37,980 nt of DNA from Candidatus Aminicenantota bacterium (GCA_023135995.1 JAGLRY010000204.1:1-37980), one strand, 5' to 3'. Positions 1 to 7,981 are shown, numbered from the stretch's first letter. Program-made: numbers and translations. Notes: generated by a model not told the origin, from the letters alone.

Positions 1-54
1 ACATTTTTTACCTTTCAGGCGAGCCCTCCTTTATAATAGGGTGGGTTGGCCTCG

Positions 55-76
55 ACTCGTGAATATTCCAGTTTAA
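55..76 (+). repeat. 22-base repeat, copy 1 (inverted partner at the far end of the window)
   Basis: This stretch matches the reverse complement of 37959-37980 at 20 of 22 positions. The shared core is TGAATAWTCCAG followed by KTTAA. Part of it (65-78) also matches the reverse complement of 1142-1155 exactly over 14 bases. It lies just upstream of a promoter. It looks like a dispersed short repeat or an element end; no transposase is nearby. Confidence 0.5.
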
Positions 77-99
77 TGGAGTTGCGAATTGACAGAATA

Positions 100-128
100 T
101 AGACATTCAAAGTCAGCCTGTTTAAAAT
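100..128 (+). promoter_or_regulatory. sigma70-type promoter for the YfcE-like gene
   Basis: TAGACA at 100-105 and TAAAAT at 123-128 are separated by 17 bases; each box differs from consensus at one position. Transcription would begin near 135, giving a leader of about 27 bases that contains the AAGGA ribosome site before the GTG at 162. Confidence 0.55.
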
Positions 129-161
129 AGTGTAGATATTTTTAATGAAGGAACATTCAAA

Positions 162-644
162 GTGATTGGGATTATGTCTGACTCGCATGATAATGTGGGG
201 GCGATTAAAGAGGCTGTGCGTTTTTTCAATGAGACGCAGTGTGAGTTGGTCATCCATGCCGGTGATTTTATTGCACCGTTTGCGGCTCGGGAACTGGCAG
301 ACTTGTCTTGCCCAGTGAAAGCAGTATTTGGGAACTGTGATGGAGAGAAAAAGGGATTGAAAAAAACCATCTTGTCTTTTGGCGAGATCCAGAGGGAGCC
401 ATTTATCTTTGCATATGAGAATAAAGAATTTCTGCTGACCCACACACAATTCGCGAATGAAAAGTACCTGAAGTCGGGGAAATACGATGTGATTATCTAT
501 GGTCATACCCACAAACCGGATGTCAGAAGAGTCAAAGACACTCTGATCGTCAACCCCGGTGAAACTGGAGGATGGGTGACTGGGAAAAGCACAGTGGCTC
601 TTTTGGATCCTGTTTCGCTCGAAGCGGAAATCGTGTTTCTATAA
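162..644 (+). CDS. YfcE/MJ0936-family metallophosphoesterase
   Basis: This 160-residue protein has the full dinuclear-metal phosphoesterase signature: DSH near residue 7, HAGD near 31, GNCD near 58, a histidine in the THTQF stretch near 90, and GHTH near 112. Members of this family hydrolyse phosphodiesters such as bis-p-nitrophenyl phosphate in vitro; the natural substrate is generally unknown. Length is typical for the family. The start is GTG, supported by AAGGA about ten bases upstream; the next in-frame ATG lies inside the first metal motif. It appears to be a single-gene unit with its own promoter. The fold assignment is firm, the cellular role is not. Confidence 0.9.
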   Translation: MIGIMSDSHDNVGAIKEAVRFFNETQCELVIHAGDFIAPFAARELADLSCPVKAVFGNCDGEKKGLKKTILSFGEIQREPFIFAYENKEFLLTHTQFANEKYLKSGKYDVIIYGHTHKPDVRRVKDTLIVNPGETGGWVTGKSTVALLDPVSLEAEIVFL

Positions 645-663
645 TCCCGAACGGACCGATATT

Positions 664-694
664 TGTGTGACGTGTGTGTGCTTAAAGTCACATA
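664..694 (+). other. hairpin downstream of the phosphoesterase gene
   Basis: TGTGTGAC (664-671) can pair with GTCACATA (687-694), eight pairs including one G-T, around a 15-base loop rich in GT. No T-run follows, so it is not a convincing intrinsic terminator. It may be an RNA processing or stability element, or chance. Confidence 0.3.
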
Positions 695-730
695 GACTTG
701 ATGGGCATGAGAGACCAAAAGGACTGAACA

Positions 731-856
731 ATGCCGAGACGAATAGATAGACGCCAGAAACCGGCGTGGCAGAAGACGCGTCGATCGAAACCCCCTTTTC
801 CCAAAAAAGGTCCATCCAAAGAAGAGCGGCCTAACAGTCATCGAAAACCAAAATAA
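731..856 (+). CDS. possible small basic protein, 41 residues
   Basis: An ATG frame of 41 residues begins at 731 and ends with TAA. The product is very basic and proline-rich: it starts MPRRIDRRQK, contains PPFPKKG mid-way and ends HRKPK; there are only a few acidic residues. AAAAGGA lies about seven bases before the ATG, a good ribosome site. It sits alone in the 363-base gap between the phosphoesterase and the tRNA. The composition suggests nucleic-acid or ribosome contact, but I recognise no family. It could be a chance frame; only conservation would settle it. Confidence 0.35.
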   Translation: MPRRIDRRQKPAWQKTRRSKPPFPKKGPSKEERPNSHRKPK

Positions 857-958
857 CAAAACCGCCAAACGTCTTTCTATGAGAAAAGGCAAACAAAGAT
901 TTTAGAAAATTCTCTTTTTAGCACTTAAATTGAGATGTTTATGCATCATCAATGAGTA

Positions 959-987
959 TTGACAGTAAACCACTAAATCATTAATAT
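959..987 (+). promoter_or_regulatory. strong sigma70-type promoter for tRNA-Val
   Basis: A perfect TTGACA at 959-964 and TAATAT at 982-987 have the ideal 17-base spacing. Start of transcription would fall near 994, about 14 bases before the mature tRNA 5' end. The rest of the gap from 857 to 958 is AT-rich and holds nothing else I can name. Confidence 0.75.
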
Positions 988-1007
988 GTATGGGCTTGTA
1001 GGAGTGT

Positions 1008-1082
1008 AGGCGCGTAGCTCAGTGGAAGAGTGCTTCCTTGACGCGGAAGAAGTCGAGGGTTCGATCCCCTCCGCGCCTACCA
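1008..1082 (+). tRNA. tRNA-Val (GAC anticodon)
   Basis: A complete cloverleaf is visible. The seven-base acceptor strand AGGCGCG (1008-1014) pairs with CGCGCCT (1072-1078); the discriminator is A and CCA is encoded (1080-1082). The D stem is GCTC/GAGT with a G-T pair, the anticodon stem CTTCC/GGAAG encloses loop TTGACGC with anticodon GAC, and the T stem GAGGG/CCCTC encloses TTCGATC. GAC reads the valine codons GUC and GUU. There is no obvious terminator before thrS 71 bases further on, so transcription may continue into it. Confidence 0.95.
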
Positions 1083-1153
1083 TTTTTTATTGTTCGGTAT
1101 TCTGAGGGACCAGCAAAGAGATTGTGCCTGCCTTTTGAATACATTAAACTGGA

Positions 1154-3076
1154 ATGAGTGGAAAAGTTAATATCAAAGTCGACGAGTCTGTACACTCGGT
1201 GGAAAAGGGGATATCTCTGTCCGATTTCTTTGCCGGCCAGGAACTGCCTCAAAAGCCCCTTTTCGCCAGAGTCGATGGGCACATGTTAGACCTGGATACG
1301 CCGTTGGATAAAGAGATGGAAGTGCAACCCATTTATGCGGGCAGCGAAGAGGCCCTGGATGTTCTCAGGCACAGTGCGGCCCATCTCCTCGCACATGCTG
1401 TGCTCGATCTTTTCCCCGAGACGCAGACGGGGATCGGGCCTGCTGTGGAGAACAGGTTCTACTATGACTTTCTTCGGGAAACCCCTTTTACTCCGGAAGA
1501 CTTGGAAAAAATCGAAGATAGGATGAGAGAGCTCTCTCAAAAAGATTTTCCCATAAAAAGACAGTATTTCTCCAAAGAGGATGCGATCGCACGATTCAGC
1601 GAATTGGGCCAGGACCTGAAGGTCGAGCTCATCCAGGAGAAAGCCGGGGAGAACGTCAGCACATACGGACAGGAGGGCTTTCTAGACTTCTGTCTCGGGC
1701 CACACGTGCCCTCTACAGGATACATCAAACACTTCAAGATCCTTTCCGCATCGGGGGCTTATTGGAAGGGAGATGAAAAAGGGAAGCAGCTCCAGCGAAT
1801 ATATGGGGCCGTCTTTTTCACCAAGAAAGAACTGGACGACTATCTTGTTATGCTGGAGGAAGCCAAGAAACGTGACCACAGGAAACTGGGTCCAGAGCTT
1901 GACCTTTTCAGCTTTAATGAACAGTTGGGTGGCGGGCTGATCCTCTGGCATCCCAAAGGAGCGGCTATACGCACTGTGATCGAGGACCACTGGCGCGAGG
2001 AGCACCAGAAGGCCGGTTATGAGTTGCTGTACTCTCCCCATGTGGCCAAGCTGGATGTGTGGCGGACAAGCGGGCATACCGAGTTTTATGATGCTTTGTA
2101 CCCTGCATTCGAAAGAGAGGGAATCGAGTACCAGCTGAAGCCCATGAACTGCCCCTTTCATATCATGGTCTACAACTCTCGCCAGCGCAGCTACCGGGAA
2201 CTTCCCCTGCGCTGGGCAGAACTCGGGACCGTCTACCGCTATGAACGCAGCGGAGTCCTGCATGGCCTGATGAGGGTCAGAGGCTTTACACAGGATGATG
2301 CCCATATTTTCTGCAGGGAGGACCAACTTGAGGACGAAATAAAGAGCACGATCGTACTGGCCGTCAAGTTTCTGACAACCTATGGTTTTGACAAGTATGA
2401 TGTGTATCTCTCGACCTGTCCGGACAAGTACTGCGGGGCATTGGGAGACTGGGATAGGGCCACAAACGCCCTGCAGAAAGCGCTGGAGGATGAAAACCTC
2501 GATTATCAGGTAGACGAAGGGGCGGGTGTTTTTTATGGGCCTAAGATCGACATCAAAATCCGGGATGCCCTGCAGCGATCCTGGCAGTGCACGACCATTC
2601 AGCTGGACTTCAATCTCCCAGAGAGGTTCGACCTGCACTATGTGGCTGAGGATGGAAAATTTCACAGGCCTTACATGATTCACAGGGCGATTCTGGGTTC
2701 GCTGGAGAGGTTCTTCGGCATCTTGATCGAGCACTACAACGGGAGTTTCCCGCTCTGGTTAGCACCGGTCCAGGTGACGGTCATTCCTATTGCAGACAGG
2801 CACAATGCCTACGCCGACACCCTTTTCCAGAAGTTCAGGGACGGAGGGATACGTGCTAAGGTTGACAGGCGGAGGGAGAAGATGGGGTATAAGATCCGGG
2901 ACGCAGAAACCCACAAGATCCCCCTCATTCTTGTCGTTGGCGATAGAGAGGTCGAGCAAGAAAAAGTATCCGTTAGAGTTCACACCTTAGGGGATCGAGG
3001 ACAGATGGATGTGAACGAATTTCTTGAAAAAACTTGGGAATTGATTAAAAATAAGTCATTGAAAACCGAACTTTAA
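1154..3076 (+). CDS. thrS: threonyl-tRNA synthetase
   Basis: This 640-residue class II synthetase charges tRNA-Thr in the cytoplasm. Domains run in the usual order: N-terminal TGS (about 1-65); the editing domain with HSAAH at 73-77 and the CLGPH pair that together form the editing-site ligands; the catalytic core with the zinc cysteine in PMNCPFH and motif 2 in the RYERSG region; and a C-terminal anticodon-binding domain ending in a lysine-rich tail. Length matches bacterial ThrRS. The ATG has only a weak ribosome site (CTGGA), and it overlaps a short sequence repeated elsewhere in the window. It opens the translation block, 12 bases before the infC start codon. Confidence 0.97.
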   Translation: MSGKVNIKVDESVHSVEKGISLSDFFAGQELPQKPLFARVDGHMLDLDTPLDKEMEVQPIYAGSEEALDVLRHSAAHLLAHAVLDLFPETQTGIGPAVENRFYYDFLRETPFTPEDLEKIEDRMRELSQKDFPIKRQYFSKEDAIARFSELGQDLKVELIQEKAGENVSTYGQEGFLDFCLGPHVPSTGYIKHFKILSASGAYWKGDEKGKQLQRIYGAVFFTKKELDDYLVMLEEAKKRDHRKLGPELDLFSFNEQLGGGLILWHPKGAAIRTVIEDHWREEHQKAGYELLYSPHVAKLDVWRTSGHTEFYDALYPAFEREGIEYQLKPMNCPFHIMVYNSRQRSYRELPLRWAELGTVYRYERSGVLHGLMRVRGFTQDDAHIFCREDQLEDEIKSTIVLAVKFLTTYGFDKYDVYLSTCPDKYCGALGDWDRATNALQKALEDENLDYQVDEGAGVFYGPKIDIKIRDALQRSWQCTTIQLDFNLPERFDLHYVAEDGKFHRPYMIHRAILGSLERFFGILIEHYNGSFPLWLAPVQVTVIPIADRHNAYADTLFQKFRDGGIRAKVDRRREKMGYKIRDAETHKIPLILVVGDREVEQEKVSVRVHTLGDRGQMDVNEFLEKTWELIKNKSLKTEL

Positions 3077-3088
3077 AGGAGGCTAGTC

Positions 3089-3727
3089 ATTAGAAGGCGC
3101 ACATATTATCCTGGTCGAAGGAAGGAAAAACCCCACAAGATAAATGAAATGATCAGAGCAAAAGAAGTCAGAATCATCGATGAGGACAAGGAACAGATAG
3201 GCGTTAAGTCTCTGTCCGAAGCCATCGCTATTGCTCAAGATCAGGGTTTGGATCTGGTCGAGGTCGCACCGCAGGCCAATCCACCGGTATGTCGCGTTAT
3301 GGATTATGGAAAATTTCTTTACGAATTGCATAAAAAGGCTCAAGAAGCAAAGAAACATCAGAAGCAGATCCAAGTGAAAGAGATCAAATTCAGGCCCAAG
3401 ATTAGCATTCACGACTACAATTTTAAAATCCGCCATGTGAAAAGATTCCTGACGGATAGAAATAAAGTCAAGATAACCGTAATGCTTAGAGGCAGGGAAA
3501 AGGCAAAGCCGGAACTGGCTCATCGCATTTTGGATAGAGTGTTCGCAGATGTGGAGGAACTTGGAACTCAGGATGGATCTGTCCGGACGCAGCCCTGGGC
3601 TGTTTCCACCCTGTTGAGCCCAACTAAGTCGGGAGACAAAGATGCCAAAACTAAAGACACACAAGGGAGCAAAAAAGAGGTTCAAGGTAACGGGAAAAAA
3701 GAAGGTAATGCACAACAAGGCGAATAA
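3089..3727 (+). CDS. infC: translation initiation factor IF-3, AUU start
   Basis: IF-3 binds the 30S subunit, keeps it apart from 50S and checks the start codon. The frame is open upstream of the first ATG (3149), and the added residues include the family N-terminus YPGRRKEKPHKINEMIRA. A strong AAAGGAGG at 3075-3082 lies six bases before ATT at 3089, so I start there. AUU is the well-known rare infC start used for autoregulation in E. coli. The N-domain is followed by the linker and C-domain (KEIKFRP and VMLRGRE motifs). The normal length of about 180 is reached near residue 184; the last 28 residues are a Lys/Gln/Gly-rich tail read from the other frame of rpmI. Confidence 0.93.
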   Translation: MRRRTYYPGRRKEKPHKINEMIRAKEVRIIDEDKEQIGVKSLSEAIAIAQDQGLDLVEVAPQANPPVCRVMDYGKFLYELHKKAQEAKKHQKQIQVKEIKFRPKISIHDYNFKIRHVKRFLTDRNKVKITVMLRGREKAKPELAHRILDRVFADVEELGTQDGSVRTQPWAVSTLLSPTKSGDKDAKTKDTQGSKKEVQGNGKKEGNAQQGE

Positions 3728-3842
3728 AAGCCATATATTAACCAAAAAGTCAGCAAAAAGAAAAAGAAAGCTGAGAAAACAGGATCTTATCAGTCCTGCC
3801 GACCGCAGCCGGGTCAAAGCTATGCTGCCATACGACTTTTAG
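3642..3842 (+). CDS. rpmI: 50S ribosomal protein bL35
   Basis: This 66-residue protein starts MPKLKTHKGAKKRFKVTG, the conserved bL35 beginning, and is full length and strongly basic. It belongs to the large subunit. GGGAGA precedes the ATG by a few bases. The first 86 bases overlap the end of the infC frame, whereas these genes are normally separate; translation of rpmI may therefore be coupled to infC. rplT follows after 94 bases, the classic infC-rpmI-rplT order. Confidence 0.96.
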   Translation: MPKLKTHKGAKKRFKVTGKKKVMHNKANKSHILTKKSAKRKRKLRKQDLISPADRSRVKAMLPYDF

Positions 3843-3936
3843 AGCAGAGGCCCTCCATTTTTCGGGAACGGCTTTTTTTAATGAATTCGCCGACAAATAT
3901 TCGTATGGACACTGGCTTCTATCGAAGGAGAACACA

Positions 3937-4293
3937 ATGCCGAGAGTAAGACGAGGAACAAAAAAAAGAAAAAGACGATCAAACATACTGAAACAAGCCA
4001 AGGGATATTGGGGAGCGAGGAGTCGCAACTACAGGACGGCTAAAGAAGCTGTCGAGCGTGCTCTCCAGTATTCCTACAGGGACAGAAGAACACGAAAGAG
4101 AGATTTTCGGAGACTTTGGATCATCCGTATTAAAGCGGCGGCCGAGAATAACGGTATCTCATACAGCCGTTTTATGCATGGATTGAAACAGCAGGACATC
4201 GAACTCGACAGGAAGATCCTAGCAGATTTGGCGGTCCATTCTCCGCAGGCCTTCCTTCAGCTGGTCCAGAGGGTCAAAGAGGCGAACGCTTGA
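3937..4293 (+). CDS. rplT: 50S ribosomal protein bL20
   Basis: This 118-residue protein starts MPRVRRGTKKRKRR and carries the YWGARSRNYRTAKEAV stretch typical of bL20, an early 50S assembly protein bound to 23S rRNA. The basic N-terminal tail and compact C-terminal domain (about 60-118) are both complete. AAGGAG lies nine bases before the ATG. In several bacteria L20 represses its own operon by binding leader RNA; the 94-base spacer before this gene shows no clear copy of such a site. pheS follows 16 bases later. Confidence 0.97.
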   Translation: MPRVRRGTKKRKRRSNILKQAKGYWGARSRNYRTAKEAVERALQYSYRDRRTRKRDFRRLWIIRIKAAAENNGISYSRFMHGLKQQDIELDRKILADLAVHSPQAFLQLVQRVKEANA

Positions 4294-4309
4294 CACAAAC
4301 GCAGGCCAA

Positions 4310-5344
4310 ATGAGCGGGCTGAAAGAGAAGATCGAAAAGCTTCAAGAGCGATTCGACGAAGCAATAGAGGGCATAACGGATGAGAAGGCCCTGCAAGAGG
4401 TGCGCAATCTCTACCTGAGCCGCAGTCGAGGGTCTGTGAGCTCTCTCTTCGGAGAGCTGAAGTCCCTCAAACCCGAAGAGAAACCGGATGCGGGAAAGGA
4501 GATCAACGCCCTCAAAGAGTATGTGCAGGATAAGCTCCAGGCGCTTCAAATACAGCTCAGTGGGCCCAGGGCAGTCGAAGAAATGGTGGACCTAACCCTA
4601 CCGGGTGAGGCAAGTTACATCGGATCTCCTCATCCCATCCTGATCATTCAGCAAGAGATAGAGAATATATTTTTGAGCATGGGATTTTCAGTCGAGGAGG
4701 GGCCGGAGATCGAAACAGATTATTATAACTTTGAGGCGCTCAATTTTCCCCCGCATCATCCTGCGCGCGATGATTGGGATACGCTTTATATCAACGACGA
4801 TTTTCTTCTGCGCACACACACATCACCCGTTCAGATCCGTGTAATGGAAAAGAGGAAGCCTCCTATTCGTATCATCACACCTGGCAAAGTGTTTCGTAAG
4901 GAATCGCCCGACCCCACGCATCTGCCGATGTTCTATCAGGTGGAAGGGCTGGTCGTTGACCGGGGGATCACTTTTGCCCATTTGAAGGGAACGCTGGAGA
5001 GTTTTCTCAAGATCCTCTTCCATGAGAAGACAAAGGTCAGGTTTCGGCCCAGCTTTTTCCCGTTCACTGAGCCGTCAGCTGAAGTGGATATCGGATGCAC
5101 GGTGTGTAACAGGGAAGACAGCGCCTGCCGAGTCTGTGGAGGGGGGGGATGGATCGAACTTCTCGGGTCTGGGATGGTCGACCCCCAGGTTCTCAAAAAT
5201 GTGAACATCGATCCTGAAGAATATTCAGGCTTCGCTTTTGGATTGGGCATTGACCGGGCCGCGATGTTCTTGTATCAAATTCCCGACCTCAGGTATTTTT
5301 ATGAGAATGACCTGAGGTTTATTCGACAGTTTTTACAAAAATGA
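4310..5344 (+). CDS. pheS: phenylalanyl-tRNA synthetase alpha subunit
   Basis: The 344-residue catalytic subunit of the alpha2-beta2 enzyme that charges tRNA-Phe. An N-terminal coiled coil (about 1-90) is followed by the class II core: HPILIIQQEIENIF, the RTHTSPVQIR stretch, the motif 2 region GKVFRKESPDPTH and the motif 3 region GLGIDRAAMF. A small cysteine cluster, CxxC-x6-CxxC (CTVC and CRVC), lies before GWIELLGSGMV, as in many bacterial PheS. Its stop overlaps the pheT start by four bases (ATGA), so the two subunits are probably made in a coupled way. Confidence 0.97.
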   Translation: MSGLKEKIEKLQERFDEAIEGITDEKALQEVRNLYLSRSRGSVSSLFGELKSLKPEEKPDAGKEINALKEYVQDKLQALQIQLSGPRAVEEMVDLTLPGEASYIGSPHPILIIQQEIENIFLSMGFSVEEGPEIETDYYNFEALNFPPHHPARDDWDTLYINDDFLLRTHTSPVQIRVMEKRKPPIRIITPGKVFRKESPDPTHLPMFYQVEGLVVDRGITFAHLKGTLESFLKILFHEKTKVRFRPSFFPFTEPSAEVDIGCTVCNREDSACRVCGGGGWIELLGSGMVDPQVLKNVNIDPEEYSGFAFGLGIDRAAMFLYQIPDLRYFYENDLRFIRQFLQK

Positions 5345-7395
5345 AAATAAGTATAGATTGGCTAAAGGACTTTATCGATGTGGAGTTGTCTACCTCTCGA
5401 TTGATAGACACTCTGAACAGCATCGGCATGCTTATCGATTCATGGGAGGAACAGAAGGGAGATATCATTCTTGAACTGGAGACCTATTCCAACAGGCCAG
5501 ATACGCTCGGACACATAGGTGTGGCCCGGGAGCTGGCCGTGGCCTTGGACCTTCCCCTTAAAGAACAGGAATGGCCTCTGACGGAGGTGGATGAGAATTC
5601 CTCCGAGAATATCGATATCGAAATATTCGATGACGATCTCTGTCCTCGGTACTGTGGGATTGTGGTGAAGGATGTTAATGTCGGCCCTTCTCCGGAGTGG
5701 CTGGCAAGAAAGATCGAGGCCATGGGTTTAAGCCATATAAACAATGTTGTGGATGTTTCCAATTATGTTCTGTTTGCAACGGCCCAGCCCATTCACATGT
5801 TTGACATCTCCAAACTTTCGGGGAAAAAGATCATCGTCCGGAAGGCGAAAAAAGGAGAAGCTTTTCGGAGTCTTGAAGGAGAAGATATCAATCTGTCTCC
5901 GGATATGTTGGTCATTGCGGATGAACAGAAACCCGTCGCTCTTGCGGGTGTTATCGGCGGAGAAAACTCGGCCGTCACAGAGACAACTCGTGATATCCTC
6001 ATCGAGAGCGCACATTTTAACCCTGTCTCCGTCAGAAAAACGGGCAAAAAAACAGGCATTCAGACGGATGCCAGCTACCGGTTCGAGAGGGGATCCGATA
6101 TATCATTCCCCCCCAAGGCAGCATTGATGGCTGCGTCTTTGCTCACACAATTCGGAGGAAAAGCCACCAAGGGAATTGTAGATATCTATCCCAAGTCGAG
6201 AAAGAACAAGACAGTGATGCTGCGCCAGCGCCGTGTCAGTGAAATCCTGGGAGTGGACATTAGGAGCGATTTTATTGTTGAGACACTATCTAAGTTGGAG
6301 TTCATTTTGGAGAAGAAGCAGCAGGGTGTATGGCAAGTTCAAGTTCCCTTTTTCAGGATCGATATAGAGAGAGAGGCCGATCTTGTTGAAGAGATTGCCA
6401 GGTTTTACGGATACGAGAACATCCCTTCTGTGTTTCCTCCCCTCACCGCGATGGAACCTCCTCCGGACCCCAAGAAACGACAGATCCAGAAATGCCGTCA
6501 GGCGCTCTTTCACTATGGATTCGATGAGGTGGTGAATTACAGTTTTGCTGATCCTGAAAATGAAGAGAAGTTACAAAGTGGGCGCAAGGCTATAGCGATT
6601 AGAAATCCCATTTCCACAAAAGCATCTCTTTTAAAAACGACACTTCTTGAGGGATTGCTCGAGAACATCGCATGGAACCAGAACAGAGGGGCCGATGGGA
6701 TCCATATTTTTGAGGTGGGGAAAATCTATTTCTGGGAAGACGATGCGTGTAGCGAACAGATGTCGTTGGGGATGGCCACCGCTGGATATCTTGGGATGAA
6801 CAGCTGGCAGGAGCCTCCCATCCAGACAAACTTTTTCCATCTCAAGGGGGTATGCGAAGCCATCCTCTCTCTCTTGAGATATGAGTCTGTTGTTTTTTTG
6901 GCAGGGAAACATCCGTCTTTAGAAAAGGAGAGTGCGCTTTCGATTCTGCTGAAAGGGAAAAAAATCGGGTGTATCGGGGCTGTGCGCAGAGATATCTGCA
7001 GCTCCTTTTCCATCAGGGAACCTGTTTGGGCCGCGGAATTGGACCTCAACGGTATTTTCCAGAAACAGCCGAGGCCCTTTGAATATATCCCTGTCATCAA
7101 ATACCCGAAAGTGGTCAGGGATATTTCTTTCATTGCGGACCGAAAGATCAGCTACCAAGAGATTAAACAGACGCTGGAGGAACTTTCCATCCCCAATCTG
7201 GAGAGGTTCGAACTGTATGACCGTTTTACCGGCGTATCGATCCCCAAGGAGAAGGTGAGTTTATCTTTCCGGTTTCTGTACCATCACCCTCAAAGGACAT
7301 TGCTTGCTGAGGAAGTGGACGGTTTTCAAGAAAAAATCATCAAAACCCTTTCCAGCAAGTTCGGATTCCAACTGAGGGAAGGAGGGGAAAATTGA
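5341..7395 (+). CDS. pheT: phenylalanyl-tRNA synthetase beta subunit, short form
   Basis: This 684-residue beta subunit is about 110 residues shorter than the usual 790-800. The N-terminus MKISIDWLKDFIDVEL runs directly into LETYSNRPDTLGHIGVARE, so the OB-fold tRNA-binding domain normally inserted at about residues 40-150 is absent. The remaining modules are present: B3/B4 with the editing region (about 90-290), B5 (about 300-370), the catalytic-like core, and the C-terminal FDX-ACB anticodon-binding domain (about 590-684, including YPKVVRDISFIAD). No frameshift or gap is seen at the junction, so this looks like a true architecture rather than a damaged gene. Confidence 0.95.
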   Translation: MKISIDWLKDFIDVELSTSRLIDTLNSIGMLIDSWEEQKGDIILELETYSNRPDTLGHIGVARELAVALDLPLKEQEWPLTEVDENSSENIDIEIFDDDLCPRYCGIVVKDVNVGPSPEWLARKIEAMGLSHINNVVDVSNYVLFATAQPIHMFDISKLSGKKIIVRKAKKGEAFRSLEGEDINLSPDMLVIADEQKPVALAGVIGGENSAVTETTRDILIESAHFNPVSVRKTGKKTGIQTDASYRFERGSDISFPPKAALMAASLLTQFGGKATKGIVDIYPKSRKNKTVMLRQRRVSEILGVDIRSDFIVETLSKLEFILEKKQQGVWQVQVPFFRIDIEREADLVEEIARFYGYENIPSVFPPLTAMEPPPDPKKRQIQKCRQALFHYGFDEVVNYSFADPENEEKLQSGRKAIAIRNPISTKASLLKTTLLEGLLENIAWNQNRGADGIHIFEVGKIYFWEDDACSEQMSLGMATAGYLGMNSWQEPPIQTNFFHLKGVCEAILSLLRYESVVFLAGKHPSLEKESALSILLKGKKIGCIGAVRRDICSSFSIREPVWAAELDLNGIFQKQPRPFEYIPVIKYPKVVRDISFIADRKISYQEIKQTLEELSIPNLERFELYDRFTGVSIPKEKVSLSFRFLYHHPQRTLLAEEVDGFQEKIIKTLSSKFGFQLREGGEN

Positions 7396-7652
7396 CAAGT
7401 GAATTAGAAAGGATTAAAATTCTTGAGGGTAAAATATCCCAAGTTGTTGATTATTTGAATAGACTGGTTGCAGAGAACGAGAGGCTTAAACAGCAAACAA
7501 AGGAACTGAAAGTGAGCAATAAGGCCCTTACGGAGAAGGAAAAAAGGGCAGATAAGCTCGACGAGAGCTTGAAAAAATATGAAAACGAAAGGGAGGTCAT
7601 AAAAGAAAAGATTGAGACTTTAATAAGCCAGATCGATCAACTCGGATTATGA
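7392..7652 (+). CDS. ZapB-like coiled-coil cell division protein
   Basis: An 86-residue, almost wholly coiled-coil protein with heptads from about residue 5 to 80 (LERIKILEGKI, LNRLVAENERLKQ) and many Lys/Glu. It starts at TTG inside TTGA, overlapping the pheT stop by four bases, and ends overlapping the next ATG by four bases, so it is translated within the operon. Position directly before zapA and the size fit ZapB, which tethers the FtsZ ring with ZapA. Coiled coils evolve quickly, so the name rests largely on context. Confidence 0.75.
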   Translation: MTSELERIKILEGKISQVVDYLNRLVAENERLKQQTKELKVSNKALTEKEKRADKLDESLKKYENEREVIKEKIETLISQIDQLGL

Positions 7653-7975
7653 TTGACAAAATAATCGAGATAGAGATTTACAGACAGAAATATAGGATTA
7701 AAGTCAAAGGAGAAGAGGATGAGAAGTACATAAGTCATCTTACTTCGTACGTTGATCAAAAAATGCGAGAAGTTGCTGTCAAATCAAAATCTGTCGATTC
7801 GTTAAAGATAGCGGTTCTTGCCGCGCTGAATATAGCGGATGAGTTTTTCCTTTCCCAAAAGAAACTGGATCAACTCAACGAAGTAATAGGGCATATGGAG
7901 AGTGAAATAGAAGGTTTGGAGGTTTTCCTAAAAAAAGATTCAAAGGCATTCGATAAAATCGGTGAAGCAACATAA
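7649..7975 (+). CDS. zapA: cell division protein ZapA
   Basis: This 108-residue protein has the ZapA layout: an N-terminal beta-rich head (IEIEIYRQKYRIKVKGEEDE), a stretch VDQKMREVA, the conserved IAVLAALNIADEF helix at about 52-65, and a long C-terminal coiled coil. ZapA bundles FtsZ filaments at midcell. It starts with ATG in an ATGA overlap with the ZapB-like gene. A zapB-zapA pair after pheST is a recognisable arrangement in many phyla. Confidence 0.88.
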   Translation: MIDKIIEIEIYRQKYRIKVKGEEDEKYISHLTSYVDQKMREVAVKSKSVDSLKIAVLAALNIADEFFLSQKKLDQLNEVIGHMESEIEGLEVFLKKDSKAFDKIGEAT

Positions 7976-7981
7976 TAGATT

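Noticed and set aside
89..94. A perfect TTGACA upstream of the phosphoesterase gene as a -35 box
   Set aside because: No acceptable -10 lies 16-18 bases downstream; the TAGACA/TAAAAT pair at 100-128 is better spaced.
646..658. CCCGAACGGACCG, identical to part of the hairpin chain in element B
   Set aside because: A 13-base match with no arms or terminal repeats around it; expected near chance level in a window this size.
666..691. TGTGA and TCACA as a CRP-type operator
   Set aside because: Half-sites are 17 bases apart, not six; better read as a hairpin.
1682..2734. A 350-codon open frame antisense to thrS
   Set aside because: Shadow of the conserved ThrRS catalytic core.
3843..3936. A terminator or L20-binding leader between rpmI and rplT
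   Set aside because: A T-run is present near 3874-3880, but no convincing stem precedes it and no pseudoknot elements could be matched by eye.
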